A stretch of DNA of 48,907 nucleotides from Flavobacteriales bacterium (GTDB lineage Bacteria > Bacteroidota > Bacteroidia > Flavobacteriales > BACL11). Below the pieces are notes generated by a model. The model was given only the letters and a program-made list of their open reading frames with translations. It searched no databases and was not told the DNA's origin. How positions within the stretch are numbered: position 1 is the first letter of the stretch; every line of letters starts with the position of its first letter. Below, piece after piece: positions 29,431 through 39,875 of this stretch. Location: positions 1-48,907 of the forward strand of contig PAUF01000016.1 of the NCBI GenBank assembly GCA_002712715.1. Reading direction: 5' to 3'. A program made the position numbers and the translations under genes.

Positions 29431-29480
29431 CTATTTTAGCATTTTTTTTCTGTGGTTGCAATAGGCCAAATCTTTCCACA
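29431..29480 (-). ncRNA. SAM-II (or SAM-V)-like SAM riboswitch aptamer in the metK leader
   Basis: Minus strand TGTGG-AAA-GATTTG-GCCTAT-TGCA-ACCACA-GAAAAAAAAT-GCTAAA-ATAG. P1 TGTGG(29476-29480)/CCACA(29451-29455); conserved-looking GATTTG (29467-29472), TTGCA (29457-29461), GCTAAA (29435-29440); pseudoknot helix CTATT(29460-29464)/AATAG(29431-29435), or 4 bp CTAT/ATAG. Confidence 0.78.
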
Positions 29481-29492
29481 AAATTTGAGTAA

Positions 29493-29500
29493 CAAATATA
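29493..29500 (-). promoter_or_regulatory. -7 box (TATATTTG) for the metK transcript
   Basis: Plus CAAATATA = minus TATATTTG; predicted start a few nt before the riboswitch 5' end. No clear -33 element. Confidence 0.5.
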
Positions 29501-29520
29501 AAATAAAAAATAAAAACATA

Positions 29521-29552
29521 TTTGGTTTTTATCAATTTTTATTATTTCTTTG
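29521..29552 (+). promoter_or_regulatory. candidate promoter for SAM-I/metH transcript
   Basis: TTTG (29521-29524) - N20 - TTTCTTTG (29545-29552, one mismatch to TAnnTTTG), directly before the riboswitch. Confidence 0.45.
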
Positions 29553-29557
29553 CGTTA

Positions 29558-29655
29558 AGACTTATCAAGAAAGACGGAGGGAAGGGCCCTGTGATGTCTT
29601 GGCAACCCTGAAAAAGCAGGGTGCCAATTCCCACTCCAAATGGAGACAGATGATG
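29558..29655 (+). ncRNA. SAM-I (S-box) riboswitch upstream of metH
   Basis: CTTATCAAGAAAGACGGAGGGAAGGGCCCTGTGATGTCTTGGCAACC...GGTGCCAATTCC: hallmark S-box core. P1 TTATC(29562-29566)/GATGA(29649-29653), P2 AAGAC(29571-29575)/GTCTT(29596-29600), P3 CCCTG(29606-29610)/CAGGG(29617-29621), P4 CTCC(29634-29637)/GGAG(29642-29645). Confidence 0.95.
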
Positions 29656-29708
29656 AAAAATCCAAAAAAATTTTCTGACATCTATTTTATAAGTCTATAA
29701 AGATTTTT

Positions 29709-31424
29709 ATGAGAAGATTAATTGATAAAATATTGGAAGAAAGAATATTAGTACTGGACGGTGCTATGGGTACAATGATTCAAGGATATAATTTAACAGA
29801 AAGTGATTTTAGAGGTGATAGATTTATTGATTCTATTTATGACCTTAAAGGAAATAATGATGTGTTATCTATTACTCAACCTAATATAGTTTCTGAAATT
29901 CATGAAAAATATTTAGTAGCTGGAGCAGATATAATAGAGACAAATACATTTAGTTCTAATAGTATTGCGCAAGAAGATTATGGATTACAGTCTTCAGTAT
30001 ATGATTTGAATTATGAGTCAGCTAGAATTGCAAAAGATGCGGCTATTAAATACTCTTCTAATGAAAAACCTAGATTTGTAGCTGGTTCAATAGGGCCTAC
30101 TAATAGAACTGCATCTATTTCTCCTGATGTAAATAATCCAGCATATAGAAATATAACATTTGAACAATTAAGAAAATCTTATTATGGTCAAGTTGGTGGT
30201 TTAATTGATGGTGGAGTTGATTTGCTTCTAGTAGAAACAGTTTTTGATACTTTAAACTGTAAAGCTGCATTGTATGCGATTATGCAGATTTTTGAAGAAA
30301 AAAATCTGCAAATTCCGATCATGGTTTCAGGAACAATTACTGATGAAAGTGGTAGAACTCTTTCAGGTCAGACAGCGGAAGCTTTTTTGAATTCAATTTC
30401 TCATGCTCCACTATTAAGTGTAGGATTTAATTGCGCTTTAGGTACTAAAGCTATGCAGCCGTATATACAAGAGTTATCAAAGAAATCACCATATTTTATT
30501 AGTGCTTTTCCAAATGCAGGATTACCAAATGAAATGGGAAATTATGATGACACTCCAACAGCGATGTCTAAACAACTTGGTGATTTTTTAGATTTAGGTA
30601 TTGTAAATATTATAGGTGGATGTTGTGGTACTACACCAGATCATATTAGAGAGTTCGTTGAAATTTCAAAAAATTTTAATCCCAGAAAAATACCTAAAAT
30701 TGAAAAGAAATTAAGATTAAGTGGTCTTGAATCAGTTACAGTAGATTCTAATTCAAATTTTGTAAATATAGGTGAGAGAACTAATGTTATGGGTTCTAGT
30801 AAGTTTATGAAACTTATTAAAAATAAAGAATACGAGTTAGCTTTATCTGTTGCTCTAGATCAAGTAGAGAATGGTGCTCAAGTTATAGATATTAATATGG
30901 ATGATGGGTTAATAGATGGAATGGAATCTATGACAGTTTTTTTAAATATGATAGCTTCAGATCCGGATATTTCTAAGGTTCCGATAATGATAGATTCTTC
31001 TAAATGGGAGATTATAGAAGCTGGATTAAAATGTTTACAAGGTAAAGGGATTGTTAATTCTATATCCTTAAAAGAAGGAGAATCTATTTTTATTGAACAA
31101 GCTAAAAAGATAATGAGATATGGGGCAGCGGTAGTCATTATGGCTTTTGATGAAAATGGGCAGGCTGTAGATTATAATGATAAGATACGAATATGTAAAA
31201 GAGCTTATGATATTTTAGTTGACAATATTGGATTCCCTGCTGAGGATATTATATTTGATCCAAATATTCTTACTGTTGCTACTGGGATTGAAGATCATGA
31301 TAATTATGCTATAGATTTTATAAGATCTATAAAGTGGGTAAAGAAAAATCTACCATATGCAAAAGTTAGTGGGGGAGTAAGTAATGTCTCTTTTTCTTTT
31401 AGAGGTAATAATAAGGTAAGGTAG
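29709..31424 (+). CDS. metH: methionine synthase (B12-dependent), N-terminal part: homocysteine-binding domain and part of the pterin-binding domain
   Basis: [80 protein letters not shown] then TAG. Confidence 0.93.
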   Translation: MRRLIDKILEERILVLDGAMGTMIQGYNLTESDFRGDRFIDSIYDLKGNNDVLSITQPNIVSEIHEKYLVAGADIIETNTFSSNSIAQEDYGLQSSVYDLNYESARIAKDAAIKYSSNEKPRFVAGSIGPTNRTASISPDVNNPAYRNITFEQLRKSYYGQVGGLIDGGVDLLLVETVFDTLNCKAALYAIMQIFEEKNLQIPIMVSGTITDESGRTLSGQTAEAFLNSISHAPLLSVGFNCALGTKAMQPYIQELSKKSPYFISAFPNAGLPNEMGNYDDTPTAMSKQLGDFLDLGIVNIIGGCCGTTPDHIREFVEISKNFNPRKIPKIEKKLRLSGLESVTVDSNSNFVNIGERTNVMGSSKFMKLIKNKEYELALSVALDQVENGAQVIDINMDDGLIDGMESMTVFLNMIASDPDISKVPIMIDSSKWEIIEAGLKCLQGKGIVNSISLKEGESIFIEQAKKIMRYGAAVVIMAFDENGQAVDYNDKIRICKRAYDILVDNIGFPAEDIIFDPNILTVATGIEDHDNYAIDFIRSIKWVKKNLPYAKVSGGVSNVSFSFRGNNKVR

Positions 31425-31427
31425 GCC

Positions 31428-33326
31428 ATGCATTCAGCTTTTCTTTTTCATGCGATTAAAAATGGAATGGATATGGGTATTGTTAATGCAGGTATGATCG
31501 AAGTGTATTCTGACATTCCATCGGATCTTTTAAATGCTGTAGAAGATGTTATATTTAACAATCATTCTTTATCTACTGAAAAACTTTTAGAGTTAGCAGA
31601 AATGTATAAGGGTAAGGGTAAACAAAAAGTAGAGGATCTTTCTTGGCGAGAAAAAAGTGTGGGAAAAAGATTGGAATACTCATTAGTTAAAGGAATTGTA
31701 AAATATATCGAGGATGACACAGAGGAAGCTAGAACAAATGCTAAAAAACCCCTTGATGTAATAGAAGGTCCTTTAATGAATGGAATGAATATAGTTGGTG
31801 ATCTTTTTGGAAGCGGTAAGATGTTTCTTCCTCAAGTTGTGAAGAGCGCTAGGGTAATGAAGAAGTCTGTGGCTTATCTGACTCCATATATAGAAAATGA
31901 TAAAACTCAAATTAAGAAGTCAGGTAAAATACTTATGGCAACTGTAAAAGGAGATGTGCATGATATTGGTAAGAATATTGTTTCGGTTGTTTTATCATGT
32001 AATAATTTTGAGATTATTGATTTAGGTGTAATGGTTTCATGTGAAAAAATTCTTTCGGCCGCTAAAAATCATAATGTTGATATGATTGGTTTAAGTGGAT
32101 TAATTACCCCTTCATTAGATGAAATGTCTTTCGTTGCTGAACAAATGCAATTAAATAATTTCAATATACCATTAATTATTGGTGGAGCTACTACATCTAA
32201 GGTTCATACTGCGGTAAAGCTAATGGATAAGTATACTAATAATATGATTGTTCATATTTTGGACGCTTCTAAATCTGTAAATATTTGCAATACTATTTTG
32301 GGTCCCAATGTTGAAGATTTTAAAAGAGATTTAAAGCAAGAATACACTGATATTAAGAAAAATTATTTAAACAGATTAAAATCTAAAGATCTTATTTCAT
32401 TAGAAGATGCTCGAAAAAATTCATTTAAACTATCAGCTAATTATCAATCAGTTGAACCTAATACTTTAGGGGTAAGTTTGTATGATGAAATTTCTGTTGC
32501 ATCGGTTGTTCCATATATAGACTGGACACCTTTCTTTATTTCTTGGGAAATGAGAGGTAAGTTCCCTAAAATATTTGATGATGAAAAATATGGTGTCGAA
32601 GCTAAAAAGCTTTATGATGACGCTAATCAAATGATTCAGAAAATTATTAATCATGATTGGGTGATTTTAAAATCTTTAGTTGGAATATGGAACGCTCGAT
32701 CTGTTGGAGATGATGTTGAAGTATATCAAAACGGTCATAAAATAGAAACACTTAATTTTCTTAGGCAACAATCTAGAAAGAAAAATTATAATATGTGTTT
32801 GTCAGATTATATTTCTAAAGAAAACGATTATATAGGTGCATTTATATGTACAGCGGGAATTGGTATAGATAAAAAGTTACAAGAATTTGATAATCAGTTG
32901 GATGATTATAATAGTATCCTATTGAAGTCAATTGCAGATCGACTAGCAGAAGCTTTAACTGAATATATGCATGAAAAAGTAAGAAAAGAAATTTGGGGAT
33001 ATGGTAAAAATGAGAATTTTAATAATGAAGAGTTAATTAAAGAAAATTATAAAGGAATAAGGCCAGCTCCAGGTTACACAGCATGTCCTGATCATACTGA
33101 AAAATTAAAGCTATTTCTATTATTAGGTTCTGAGAAGATAGGAGTTGATCTTACAGAAAATATGGCAATGACACCCAATGCTACCGTATGTGGATATTAT
33201 TTTTCTTACCCTGAATCTAAATATTTTACAGTTGGAAAAGTTTTAGATGACCAAATTAATGATTATGCTAAAAGAAAAAATATGACCTCAAAGGAAGTTA
33301 ATCAATGGTTGAGAACAAATATTTGA
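31428..33326 (+). CDS. metH: methionine synthase, C-terminal part: rest of pterin domain, cobalamin-binding and activation domains
   Basis: Same frame as the upstream [25 protein letters not shown] continues the pterin domain; [30 protein letters not shown] cobalamin motif; [17 protein letters not shown] activation domain. Confidence 0.93.
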   Translation: MHSAFLFHAIKNGMDMGIVNAGMIEVYSDIPSDLLNAVEDVIFNNHSLSTEKLLELAEMYKGKGKQKVEDLSWREKSVGKRLEYSLVKGIVKYIEDDTEEARTNAKKPLDVIEGPLMNGMNIVGDLFGSGKMFLPQVVKSARVMKKSVAYLTPYIENDKTQIKKSGKILMATVKGDVHDIGKNIVSVVLSCNNFEIIDLGVMVSCEKILSAAKNHNVDMIGLSGLITPSLDEMSFVAEQMQLNNFNIPLIIGGATTSKVHTAVKLMDKYTNNMIVHILDASKSVNICNTILGPNVEDFKRDLKQEYTDIKKNYLNRLKSKDLISLEDARKNSFKLSANYQSVEPNTLGVSLYDEISVASVVPYIDWTPFFISWEMRGKFPKIFDDEKYGVEAKKLYDDANQMIQKIINHDWVILKSLVGIWNARSVGDDVEVYQNGHKIETLNFLRQQSRKKNYNMCLSDYISKENDYIGAFICTAGIGIDKKLQEFDNQLDDYNSILLKSIADRLAEALTEYMHEKVRKEIWGYGKNENFNNEELIKENYKGIRPAPGYTACPDHTEKLKLFLLLGSEKIGVDLTENMAMTPNATVCGYYFSYPESKYFTVGKVLDDQINDYAKRKNMTSKEVNQWLRTNI

Positions 33327-33330
33327 AAAT

Positions 33331-34284
33331 ATGAAAGTAAAAGAACATTTATCAAAATCTAAAGAAACCCTGTTTTCGTTTGAGATTTTACCTCCTTTGA
33401 AAGGAACAAGTATAAACTCAATTTATAAAACACTCGATCCTTTAATGGAATTTTCACCACCTTTTATTGATGTCACATATCATCGTGAAGAATATGTATA
33501 TAAAAAAAAGAAGAATGGTTTGTTAGAGAGGATTTCTGTAAGAAAAAGGCCAGGTACTGTAGGAATTTGTGCTGCAATAATGAATAAATATCATGTTGAT
33601 ACAGTTCCTCATATAATTTGCGGAGGTTTCAGTAAGGAAGAAACTGAAAATGCTCTTATTGATTTGAATTTTTTAGGAATTGATAATGTGTTAGTTTTAA
33701 GAGGAGATCCTATTAAATCAGAAACATATTTTTCCCCAGATAAAAATGGACATCAATATGCTTCTGAACTTTTAGAGCAAGTAATAGATATGAATAATGG
33801 TAATTATTTAGATGATGAGTTAAGTAATTCATCGCCTACTGATTTTTGCATTGGTGTTGCTGGATATCCTGAAAAACACTTTGAAGCAGCCAATATGCGT
33901 TCAGATATTCATTTTTTAAAGAAAAAGGTAAAGGCTGGAGCTGATTATATTGTGACTCAAATGTTTTTCGATAATCAATGTTATTTTGATTTTGTCAAAA
34001 TGTGTAGAGAAAATGATATTGATATTCCAATTATCCCAGGAATTAAACCAATCTCAACATTAAATCAATTAAAGTTGCTTCCTCATAGATTTCACTTGAG
34101 TTTACCAAATAATTTGGTAGATGAAGTTCTTAAATGCAAGAACAATGATGATATAAGATTAGTGGGTATTGACTGGGCTAAGGAACAAACTAGAGAATTG
34201 ATAGAATTTGGAGCCCCATGTATTCATTTTTATACGATGGGAAAGTCAGATAATGTTCAGCAAATAGTATCAGATTTCAAATAA
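33331..34284 (+). CDS. metF: methylenetetrahydrofolate reductase
   Basis: FSFEILPPLKG, FIDVTYHREEYVY, LGIDNVLVLRGDP, KVKAGADYIVTQMFFDNQCYFDFV. Confidence 0.96.
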   Translation: MKVKEHLSKSKETLFSFEILPPLKGTSINSIYKTLDPLMEFSPPFIDVTYHREEYVYKKKKNGLLERISVRKRPGTVGICAAIMNKYHVDTVPHIICGGFSKEETENALIDLNFLGIDNVLVLRGDPIKSETYFSPDKNGHQYASELLEQVIDMNNGNYLDDELSNSSPTDFCIGVAGYPEKHFEAANMRSDIHFLKKKVKAGADYIVTQMFFDNQCYFDFVKMCRENDIDIPIIPGIKPISTLNQLKLLPHRFHLSLPNNLVDEVLKCKNNDDIRLVGIDWAKEQTRELIEFGAPCIHFYTMGKSDNVQQIVSDFK

Positions 34285-34389
34285 ATTATTATTGATAAAA
34301 GTATTGTCTAATTCTTTTATATAAATCATAAAATAGATGACACTAGAATTCATTTCTCTAACTTAAGATAATCTGAGATTCTTCAGAAA

Positions 34390-34728
34390 TTACAAATCGT
34401 ACTTTCTGAATCTTTTGTCAACGTCATCAAACTTTGGACAATCTTGTAGATCATCTTCATTCCAATCTCTATCATCTATAATGTCTTCTAAATTTTCCAT
34501 TTTTTCTTTAATCATTTCAATTTCAATTTGAATGTTTGTTGGAAGGTCTTCTAAGTCTTCTATATGTCCATATTCATCAAATAAGCTAACCATTCTTTTT
34601 GTAATTATGTCTGCAGCATTTACTACTTCGCACGGATCATACATTGTATCGAAATCTATATCTTCAATAGATTTGCTTCCGCACGCAAAAATGAAAGGTA
34701 TGGTCAATAAGAGTATTATTTTTTTCAT
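34390..34728 (-). CDS. small lipoprotein of unknown function
   Basis: Lipobox-type signal MKKIILLLTIPFIFACGS; acidic alpha-helical remainder. Confidence 0.7.
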   Translation of the reverse strand: MKKIILLLTIPFIFACGSKSIEDIDFDTMYDPCEVVNAADIITKRMVSLFDEYGHIEDLEDLPTNIQIEIEMIKEKMENLEDIIDDRDWNEDDLQDCPKFDDVDKRFRKYDL

Positions 34729-34744
34729 ATTAGATAATTTTATA

Positions 34745-34752
34745 CAAATATA
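34745..34752 (-). promoter_or_regulatory. -7 box (TATATTTG) for the small lipoprotein
   Basis: Plus CAAATATA, ~17 nt upstream of the start codon. Confidence 0.45.
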
Positions 34753-34805
34753 TACTTTTATTTAATTTTAATAAGTGAATATAAAAACATAAAATTACGT
34801 TCTTG

Positions 34806-34813
34806 TATATTTG
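34806..34813 (+). promoter_or_regulatory. -7 box (TATATTTG) upstream of rsgA
   Basis: TAnnTTTG match 4 nt upstream of ATG 34818. Confidence 0.45.
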
Positions 34814-34817
34814 CATA

Positions 34818-35744
34818 ATGAAATGTTTAGTTATTAAATCTACTGGTAGTTGGCATACTGTAAAAGCAGAAGGTGGTCAAATATATGAATGCAAACTTAG
34901 AGGTAACTTTAGAACTCGTGGCATTAAAAGTACTAATCCAGTTGTAGTTGGTGATAGAGTAAGTGTTGTAGATTCTAAAGGTACATATGTAATTGATAAT
35001 GTGTATGAAAGAACTAATTGTATTGTTAGGAGATCTGTAAATTTGTCAAAAAAAACACATGTAATAGCTTCAAATATTGATCAGGCTATATTAATAATAA
35101 CTATGAACCAGCCAGTGACAACTACTGCTTTTATTGATCGATTTTTGGTTTCAGCGAATGCTTTCGGAGTAAATGTTGTTTTGTTATTTAATAAAATAGA
35201 TTTATATGATCTGAATTTATTGAAGACACATAAAGAATATATAGATATGTATGAAAAAATAGGTTACAAATGTATTTCTACCTCCGTATTAAATAATGAA
35301 TTGGATGAGATTAAATCAGTAATGAAAAATAAGATTAATATTATATCTGGTCATTCTGGAGTAGGAAAGTCTACATTGATTAATATGATTCAACCTGATT
35401 TGAGTATATCAACTCAAGATATTTCACTGTCTCATAATCAAGGTCAACATACTACTACTTTTTCGCAACTTTATGACATGGATTTTGGAGCTTCAATTAT
35501 TGATACACCTGGAATTAAAGGGTTTGGATTAGTCGAAATTGAAAAAAATGATATTTGTAACTTTTTCCCCGAATTTTTGAATTTAAGATCTAAATGTAAG
35601 TTTAATAATTGCTTTCATAATAATGAGCCGAATTGTGAAATTAAAGAAGCTGTTTTAAGAAACGAAATTTCTGAGAGTAGGTATAAAAATTATTTAAGTA
35701 TGTATAATGAAGATGATAATGAATATCGAATTAACAATTATTAA
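34818..35744 (+). CDS. rsgA: ribosome small subunit-dependent GTPase A
   Basis: Circularly permuted GTPase: LLFNKIDL, GHSGVGKSTLIN, IDTPGIKGFG; Cys/His zinc region CKFNNCFHNNEPNC. Start moved from TTG 34803 to ATG 34818. Confidence 0.93.
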   Translation: MKCLVIKSTGSWHTVKAEGGQIYECKLRGNFRTRGIKSTNPVVVGDRVSVVDSKGTYVIDNVYERTNCIVRRSVNLSKKTHVIASNIDQAILIITMNQPVTTTAFIDRFLVSANAFGVNVVLLFNKIDLYDLNLLKTHKEYIDMYEKIGYKCISTSVLNNELDEIKSVMKNKINIISGHSGVGKSTLINMIQPDLSISTQDISLSHNQGQHTTTFSQLYDMDFGASIIDTPGIKGFGLVEIEKNDICNFFPEFLNLRSKCKFNNCFHNNEPNCEIKEAVLRNEISESRYKNYLSMYNEDDNEYRINNY

Positions 35745-36200
35745 GTGAGAGTTATTGTTCAGAGGGTAAGCGAAGCTTCTATTCAAATTAATAGAGAAAT
35801 CTATTCTAGTATTAAAGAAGGTCTGCTTATTTTATTGGGAGTTGAATCATCTGATAATTGCAATGATGTATTATGGTTAACAAAAAAAATATCTTCTCTG
35901 AGAATATTTTCAGATAAAAATGGAAAAATGAACAAATCAATAAATGATATTGATGGAGAAATACTTGTAGTTAGTCAATTTACATTACACGCCAAGACAA
36001 AGAAAGGTAATAGACCATCTTATATCAAAGCGGCTAAGCCTAAAGAAGCTATTCCTCTATATGAAAGATTTATTCAAGAATTATCGCTATTAAATAAAAA
36101 TGAAGTGAGAAGTGGTAAATTTGGAGCGGATATGAAAGTACAGTTGATAAATGATGGGCCAGTAACAATCATTATGGATTCTAAGTTTAGAGGTTTTTAA
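35745..36200 (+). CDS. dtd: D-aminoacyl-tRNA deacylase
   Basis: MRVIVQRVSEASI, LVVSQFTLHAKTKKGNRPSYIKAAKP, GKFGADMKVQLINDGPVTIIMDS; GTG start abutting the rsgA stop. Confidence 0.95.
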   Translation: MRVIVQRVSEASIQINREIYSSIKEGLLILLGVESSDNCNDVLWLTKKISSLRIFSDKNGKMNKSINDIDGEILVVSQFTLHAKTKKGNRPSYIKAAKPKEAIPLYERFIQELSLLNKNEVRSGKFGADMKVQLINDGPVTIIMDSKFRGF

Positions 36201-36276
36201 TATTTTTTAGGATAAAAAGTATATTTTATCGGTTTTGATAATTATTTCATTAAAAAATTTATATAGTTCAAAAGAA

Positions 36277-37011
36277 TTATTTCTTTTTACTTAACTTTCC
36301 ATATTTGTGTATTATATTGATTTTATTTGAGAGAGACATGCTTCCAGGATTAATCCCAAGCTTATTTTCTGGAATGTTTATGTTTAACTTTTTGTAGTAT
36401 TTTTCCCAAATATGCATTGTATTGTTTGTGTATGGATCTATAAATGTCATTGGAGATAATTTGAAAATAGAATCGTTTTCGAATGCTTCATATATTAATT
36501 CTGAACAATAGTATTTATTATTATTTAATAAAAAATCATCGTCATATTCGAATCCTATTTTTTCTTGACAGAAATTAACGGCTTTAGGTATTGCAGTAGA
36601 GTATTTTTCTTTTAATCTTCCTACTATAACTTTTGGATTTCCGTTATCATCTAATGATTGATTTAGAAAACTATCTAATCTTGTAGATTGGACACCGCCC
36701 GGTATAGATTCTAGTACTCTGGTATTTAGTAAAGGATTATGTTCTTCATTGTAATGAGTTGGAATCTTGTCATTTCCAGTTTCAATAATTATTCCTATAT
36801 GTGATAAGTTAGAGTTTTGATATCCAGGAGTGACTAATTCGATAGCGTCACAAAGAGGAGAACTGTCTAAATCTTGAAATAAAATATCACCAACTTCTAA
36901 ATTAAATTTCGTGATCTTCTTTTTAGGATTAGAAATAGGTTGAATTAAAAAAAAAGCTGATAATAATATAATCCCAATGGTAAATAATAGAAAGATATTT
37001 TTTTTACCCAT
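36277..37011 (-). CDS. YiiX/YebB-like NlpC/P60-related cysteine hydrolase
   Basis: GDILFQDLDSSPLCDAIELVTPGYQNSNLSHIGIIIE and YYCSELIYEAFE. Confidence 0.8.
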   Translation of the reverse strand: MGKKNIFLLFTIGIILLSAFFLIQPISNPKKKITKFNLEVGDILFQDLDSSPLCDAIELVTPGYQNSNLSHIGIIIETGNDKIPTHYNEEHNPLLNTRVLESIPGGVQSTRLDSFLNQSLDDNGNPKVIVGRLKEKYSTAIPKAVNFCQEKIGFEYDDDFLLNNNKYYCSELIYEAFENDSIFKLSPMTFIDPYTNNTMHIWEKYYKKLNINIPENKLGINPGSMSLSNKINIIHKYGKLSKKK

Positions 37012-37034
37012 TATATTTATAAATAGATTGATTG

Positions 37035-37271
37035 CTAGTCAGCTAAGACAATTATATTGTTTTTTTGCATCTCAATAACACCTCCGTTTATTTCAAAATT
37101 TTCAGTATTATTATCTTTGTCAATAATTCTAATTATCCCTTTGTTTAAAGATGAAATAATTGGTGCGTGATTTTTAAGTATTTCAAATTCTCCATCTGAT
37201 CCTGGAACTTTGATGGAATTAATTTCTCCAGAGTATAATTTGTTAGATGGTGTTATTATATCAACATTCAT
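37035..37271 (-). CDS. atpC: F0F1 ATP synthase subunit epsilon
   Basis: MNVDIITPSNKLYSGEINSIKVPGSDGEFEILKNHAPIISSL; start trimmed from TTG 37295 to ATG 37271, removing the overlap with atpD. Confidence 0.92.
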   Translation of the reverse strand: MNVDIITPSNKLYSGEINSIKVPGSDGEFEILKNHAPIISSLNKGIIRIIDKDNNTENFEINGGVIEMQKNNIIVLAD

Positions 37272-37278
37272 AGTGAAA

Positions 37279-38799
<1,521 letters not shown>

Positions 38800-38832
38800 T
38801 TAAAAAATATTTTTCAGTTAACTTTATTGATG

Positions 38833-38840
38833 CAAACTTA
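38833..38840 (-). promoter_or_regulatory. -7 box (TAAGTTTG) for atpDC
   Basis: Plus CAAACTTA = minus TAAGTTTG, ~45 nt upstream of atpD. Confidence 0.4.
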
Positions 38841-38889
38841 CTATTTTTTATTTGTTAAATAATATAAAGTGTTTAAATAAATTAATGTT

Positions 38890-38897
38890 TAATTTTG
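38890..38897 (+). promoter_or_regulatory. -7 box (TAATTTTG) for ribF
   Basis: TAnnTTTG match ~36 nt upstream of the probable GTG start. Confidence 0.4.
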
Positions 38898-38933
38898 AAC
38901 AGTTTTTCAACACATAAATATTTATTTAAAATT

Positions 38934-39875
38934 GTGAAAGTTTATAATTCAATAGAAGATTTTTCTCCGAAATTTAAAGTTATTTTAACTCTAGGCACCT
39001 TTGATGGTGTACATATAGGTCATCAATCAATAATATCTCAATTAAATGAAGTTTCAAAAAGTATTGGAGGAGAATCTGTTTTATTAACTTTTTACCCTCA
39101 TCCTAGGCATGTATTATTTCCTGAGGATAATAATCTGTTTTTAATTACAAGCATAGAGGAAAGGAAGGATTTGTTAAAACAACATGGATTAGATCACTTG
39201 ATTATACATCCATTTTCGTTGGAATTTTCCAGAATGAATTCTGTGCATTTTGTTAGAGATATTTTAGTACAAAAATTAAATATTAATACATTAGTAATTG
39301 GATATGATCATCATTTTGGGAGAAATCGCAAAGGTAATTTTGATGAATTAATTTCTTTATCTAAAATATATGATTTTAATTTAATGAAAATTAAACCTAA
39401 AACCTTAGATAAGGTTAAGGTAAGTTCTTCCAAAATACGTAAATTAATATTAAGCGGAAATATTAAAAATGCTAATAATTATTTAGGATCTAGATTCACA
39501 TTAAAGGGTTTGGTTGTTCTTGGAAATCAGTTAGGTTCTGATATAGGTTACCCAACCGCTAATATTCAATTAGATTCTGATTTTAAAATTATTCCACCTT
39601 TTGGAGTTTATGTAGTAACAGTTATGTATGAAGATATAAATTATGTAGGGATTTTAAATATAGGTAATAACCCAACAATTAGTCATTTAAATGATCCTAC
39701 TATAGAGGTGCATATTTTAGATTTCAGTAAAAATTTATATGATGAAAAGATCAGAATTTTCTTTGTAGAAAAAATTAGAAATCTAGAGAAATTTGATTCT
39801 ATAAATTTACTTGCTAAGGCTATAAATGAGGATGAGAAATTAGTAAGAGATCAGTATAGCTACTTATTTAATTAG
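38934..39875 (+). CDS. ribF: bifunctional riboflavin kinase/FAD synthetase
   Basis: LTLGTFDGVHIGHQSII, GYDHHFGRNRKGNF, GSDIGYPTANIQLD, GVYVVTV, IGNNPT. Probable GTG start at 38934 (MKVYNSIEDF) rather than TTG 38895. Confidence 0.93.
   Translation: MKVYNSIEDFSPKFKVILTLGTFDGVHIGHQSIISQLNEVSKSIGGESVLLTFYPHPRHVLFPEDNNLFLITSIEERKDLLKQHGLDHLIIHPFSLEFSRMNSVHFVRDILVQKLNINTLVIGYDHHFGRNRKGNFDELISLSKIYDFNLMKIKPKTLDKVKVSSSKIRKLILSGNIKNANNYLGSRFTLKGLVVLGNQLGSDIGYPTANIQLDSDFKIIPPFGVYVVTVMYEDINYVGILNIGNNPTISHLNDPTIEVHILDFSKNLYDEKIRIFFVEKIRNLEKFDSINLLAKAINEDEKLVRDQYSYLFN

Noticed and set aside
29452-29700. 82-aa ORF between metK and metH
   Set aside because: It spans the metK-side aptamer start and the entire SAM-I riboswitch; the coding appearance is incidental to structured RNA.
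31422-31424. TAG reassigned to an amino acid genome-wide
   Set aside because: TAG is the normal terminator of other genes here (e.g. acyl-CoA dehydrogenase at 9579-9581, ribF, the giant adhesin, the 47519 ORF), so global recoding is not supported.
36211-36230. Hairpin GATAAAA-AGTATA-TTTTATC between dtd and the YiiX-like gene
   Set aside because: Weak AT-only stem without a clear U-tract on either strand; could be a poor bidirectional terminator but not supportable.
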